Shown piece by piece: positions 63,419 to 64,000 of a DNA stretch of 64,000 bases. A program made the translations under genes and the position numbers. How positions within the stretch are numbered: the stretch's first letter is position 1; the number at the start of each line of letters is the position of its first letter. The stretch comes from a candidate division FCPU426 bacterium (GTDB taxonomy: Bacteria; Oederibacteriota; Muellerivitia; Muellerivitales; DAHXKG01): assembly GCA_027366525.1 (NCBI GenBank), contig DAHXKG010000008.1:33424-97423 (forward strand). Reading direction: 5' to 3'. The notes under the pieces are model-generated. The model ran no database searches, was not told the origin of the DNA, and saw only the letters and a program-made list of their open reading frames with translations.

Positions 63419-64000
63419 ATGTACAAAAGGATTCCAAAATACACGTATTTATTGTTGGCGTCCCTTTTACTAATACTGCAGATCTCATATGTATATGCGA
63501 AAAAAAGCCAGTTATCGCCAATCACAATTAATAGTATTTCTAAAAATATCCTTATCGATGGTGAACTGGGAAATTGGCCGGCCGAACGGATGTTTTTGCT
63601 TGATGCCAAGTCTCAAGTGATTATGGGGAAAGAATTTTGGTCAACGATTCACCCCTTATGGGCCAAAATTTTTTTTTCGTATAATAAAGAATATTTGTAT
63701 ATGGCCGCTGTCGTTGATCTTGGACGTATGGCCATTAATCACATGAAACGCGAAAATATATGGAATGGCGATTGTGTTGAGGTCTATTTAAATACGCATA
63801 TTTTGAAAAGACATATCAATCGGTTTACATGGAATGATTATCACTTGGGTTTTTCGCCAGGCAATCATAGCAAGAATCCCAAAATGTGGTGCTTTAACAA
63901 AGATGAAGGTATTTTTGGTGGACGTATTTCTGCAGTGCGAATTCCAAATGGGTATATTTTAGAAGCCGCTATTCCGCTGACTTTTTTTTATGGATTGCAT
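63419..64000 (+). CDS. Secreted CBM9-like/DOMON-like domain protein (3' end outside window)
   Basis: At least 194 residues; no stop before the window edge. Signal peptide KYTYLLLASLLLILQISYVY, ending YAKKS. The domain that follows has the CBM9-like pattern: ILIDGELGNWPAERMF, an aromatic AKIFFSYNKEYLYMAAVVD strand pair, IWNGDCVEVYLNT, then IPNGYILEAAIPLTFF. Such domains bind sugars or form part of surface polysaccharide-acting enzymes. The start is set by TTGAAGG about nine bases before the ATG; the downstream architecture is unseen. Confidence 0.7.
   Translation, partial: MYKRIPKYTYLLLASLLLILQISYVYAKKSQLSPITINSISKNILIDGELGNWPAERMFLLDAKSQVIMGKEFWSTIHPLWAKIFFSYNKEYLYMAAVVDLGRMAINHMKRENIWNGDCVEVYLNTHILKRHINRFTWNDYHLGFSPGNHSKNPKMWCFNKDEGIFGGRISAVRIPNGYILEAAIPLTFFYGLH

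Overview
The window comes from an AT-rich, flagellated, diderm bacterium. P-ring and L-ring genes (flgI, flgH), outer-membrane PorV-like barrels, lipoproteins and RlmH are all present. The flagellar gene order, however, resembles Firmicutes: a YvyF-type zinc protein, then flgM-flgN-flgK, and later fliK-flgD-TIGR02530-flgE-flbD. PT-rich linkers, FlgD-Ig-like C-terminal tails, PorV-like proteins and many TPR proteins suggest an uncultivated phylum-level lineage of the Goldbacteria, Firestonebacteria or Elusimicrobia kind. The sequence alone does not fix the taxonomy.

Layout. 1-17191 (+): flagellar rod, ring, hook and junction genes, with an embedded NHL lipoprotein and an unknown Cys-free protein. 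A sigma28-type promoter lies before flgM. Two look-alike RNA hairpins precede flgG and flgE. 17208-20286 (+): a CTD-tailed exported protein followed by two PorV/PorQ-family barrels, which looks like a type IX-like secretion module. 20306-28403 (+): tRNA-Phe with its promoter, then phosphoglucomutase/phosphomannomutase, rlmH, a FecR-domain protein, a DinG-family helicase, ruvB, a chemotaxis transducer and an isochorismatase-fold hydrolase. 28685-30496 (+): a secreted GH5 glycosidase with a PT linker and sorting-like tail. It is convergent with a DUF2723 membrane protein (30490-32535, -). 32671-34929 (+): a DUF445 protein and RNase HIII.

34926-42352 (-) is the most unusual locus. It holds a sensor kinase, a sigma54 activator and a TPR protein in overlapping order, then two paralogous small exported Pro/Thr-rich proteins, a paralogous TPR protein and a TPR/barrel protein. 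Each Pro/Thr-rich gene is preceded by a correctly spaced -24/-12 (sigma54) promoter. I read this as a self-contained regulated surface or matrix system.

42810-48371 (-): a hemerythrin-like protein, a fatty acid desaturase, an aldo/keto reductase and a Pat-type acyl-CoA synthetase/GNAT protein. A Crp/Fnr regulator (48566, +) is divergent from them. 49354-52357 (+): MsrA, a SET-domain methyltransferase, and a second full-length hook protein closely following the SET gene. 52399-56942 (+): transaldolase with promoter and terminator, then DUF2905, SpoIID-like, queA and tgt. 56970-63307 (+): glutamate synthase gltB-gltD and a small conserved protein. The window ends inside a secreted CBM9-like protein.

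How the parts fit: the flagellar block supplies motility with FlgM/sigma28 control. The PorV/CTD genes, GH5, CBM9-like, DUF2723 and Pro/Thr-rich proteins point to a strong investment in secreted, probably glycosylated, surface and polysaccharide-acting proteins.
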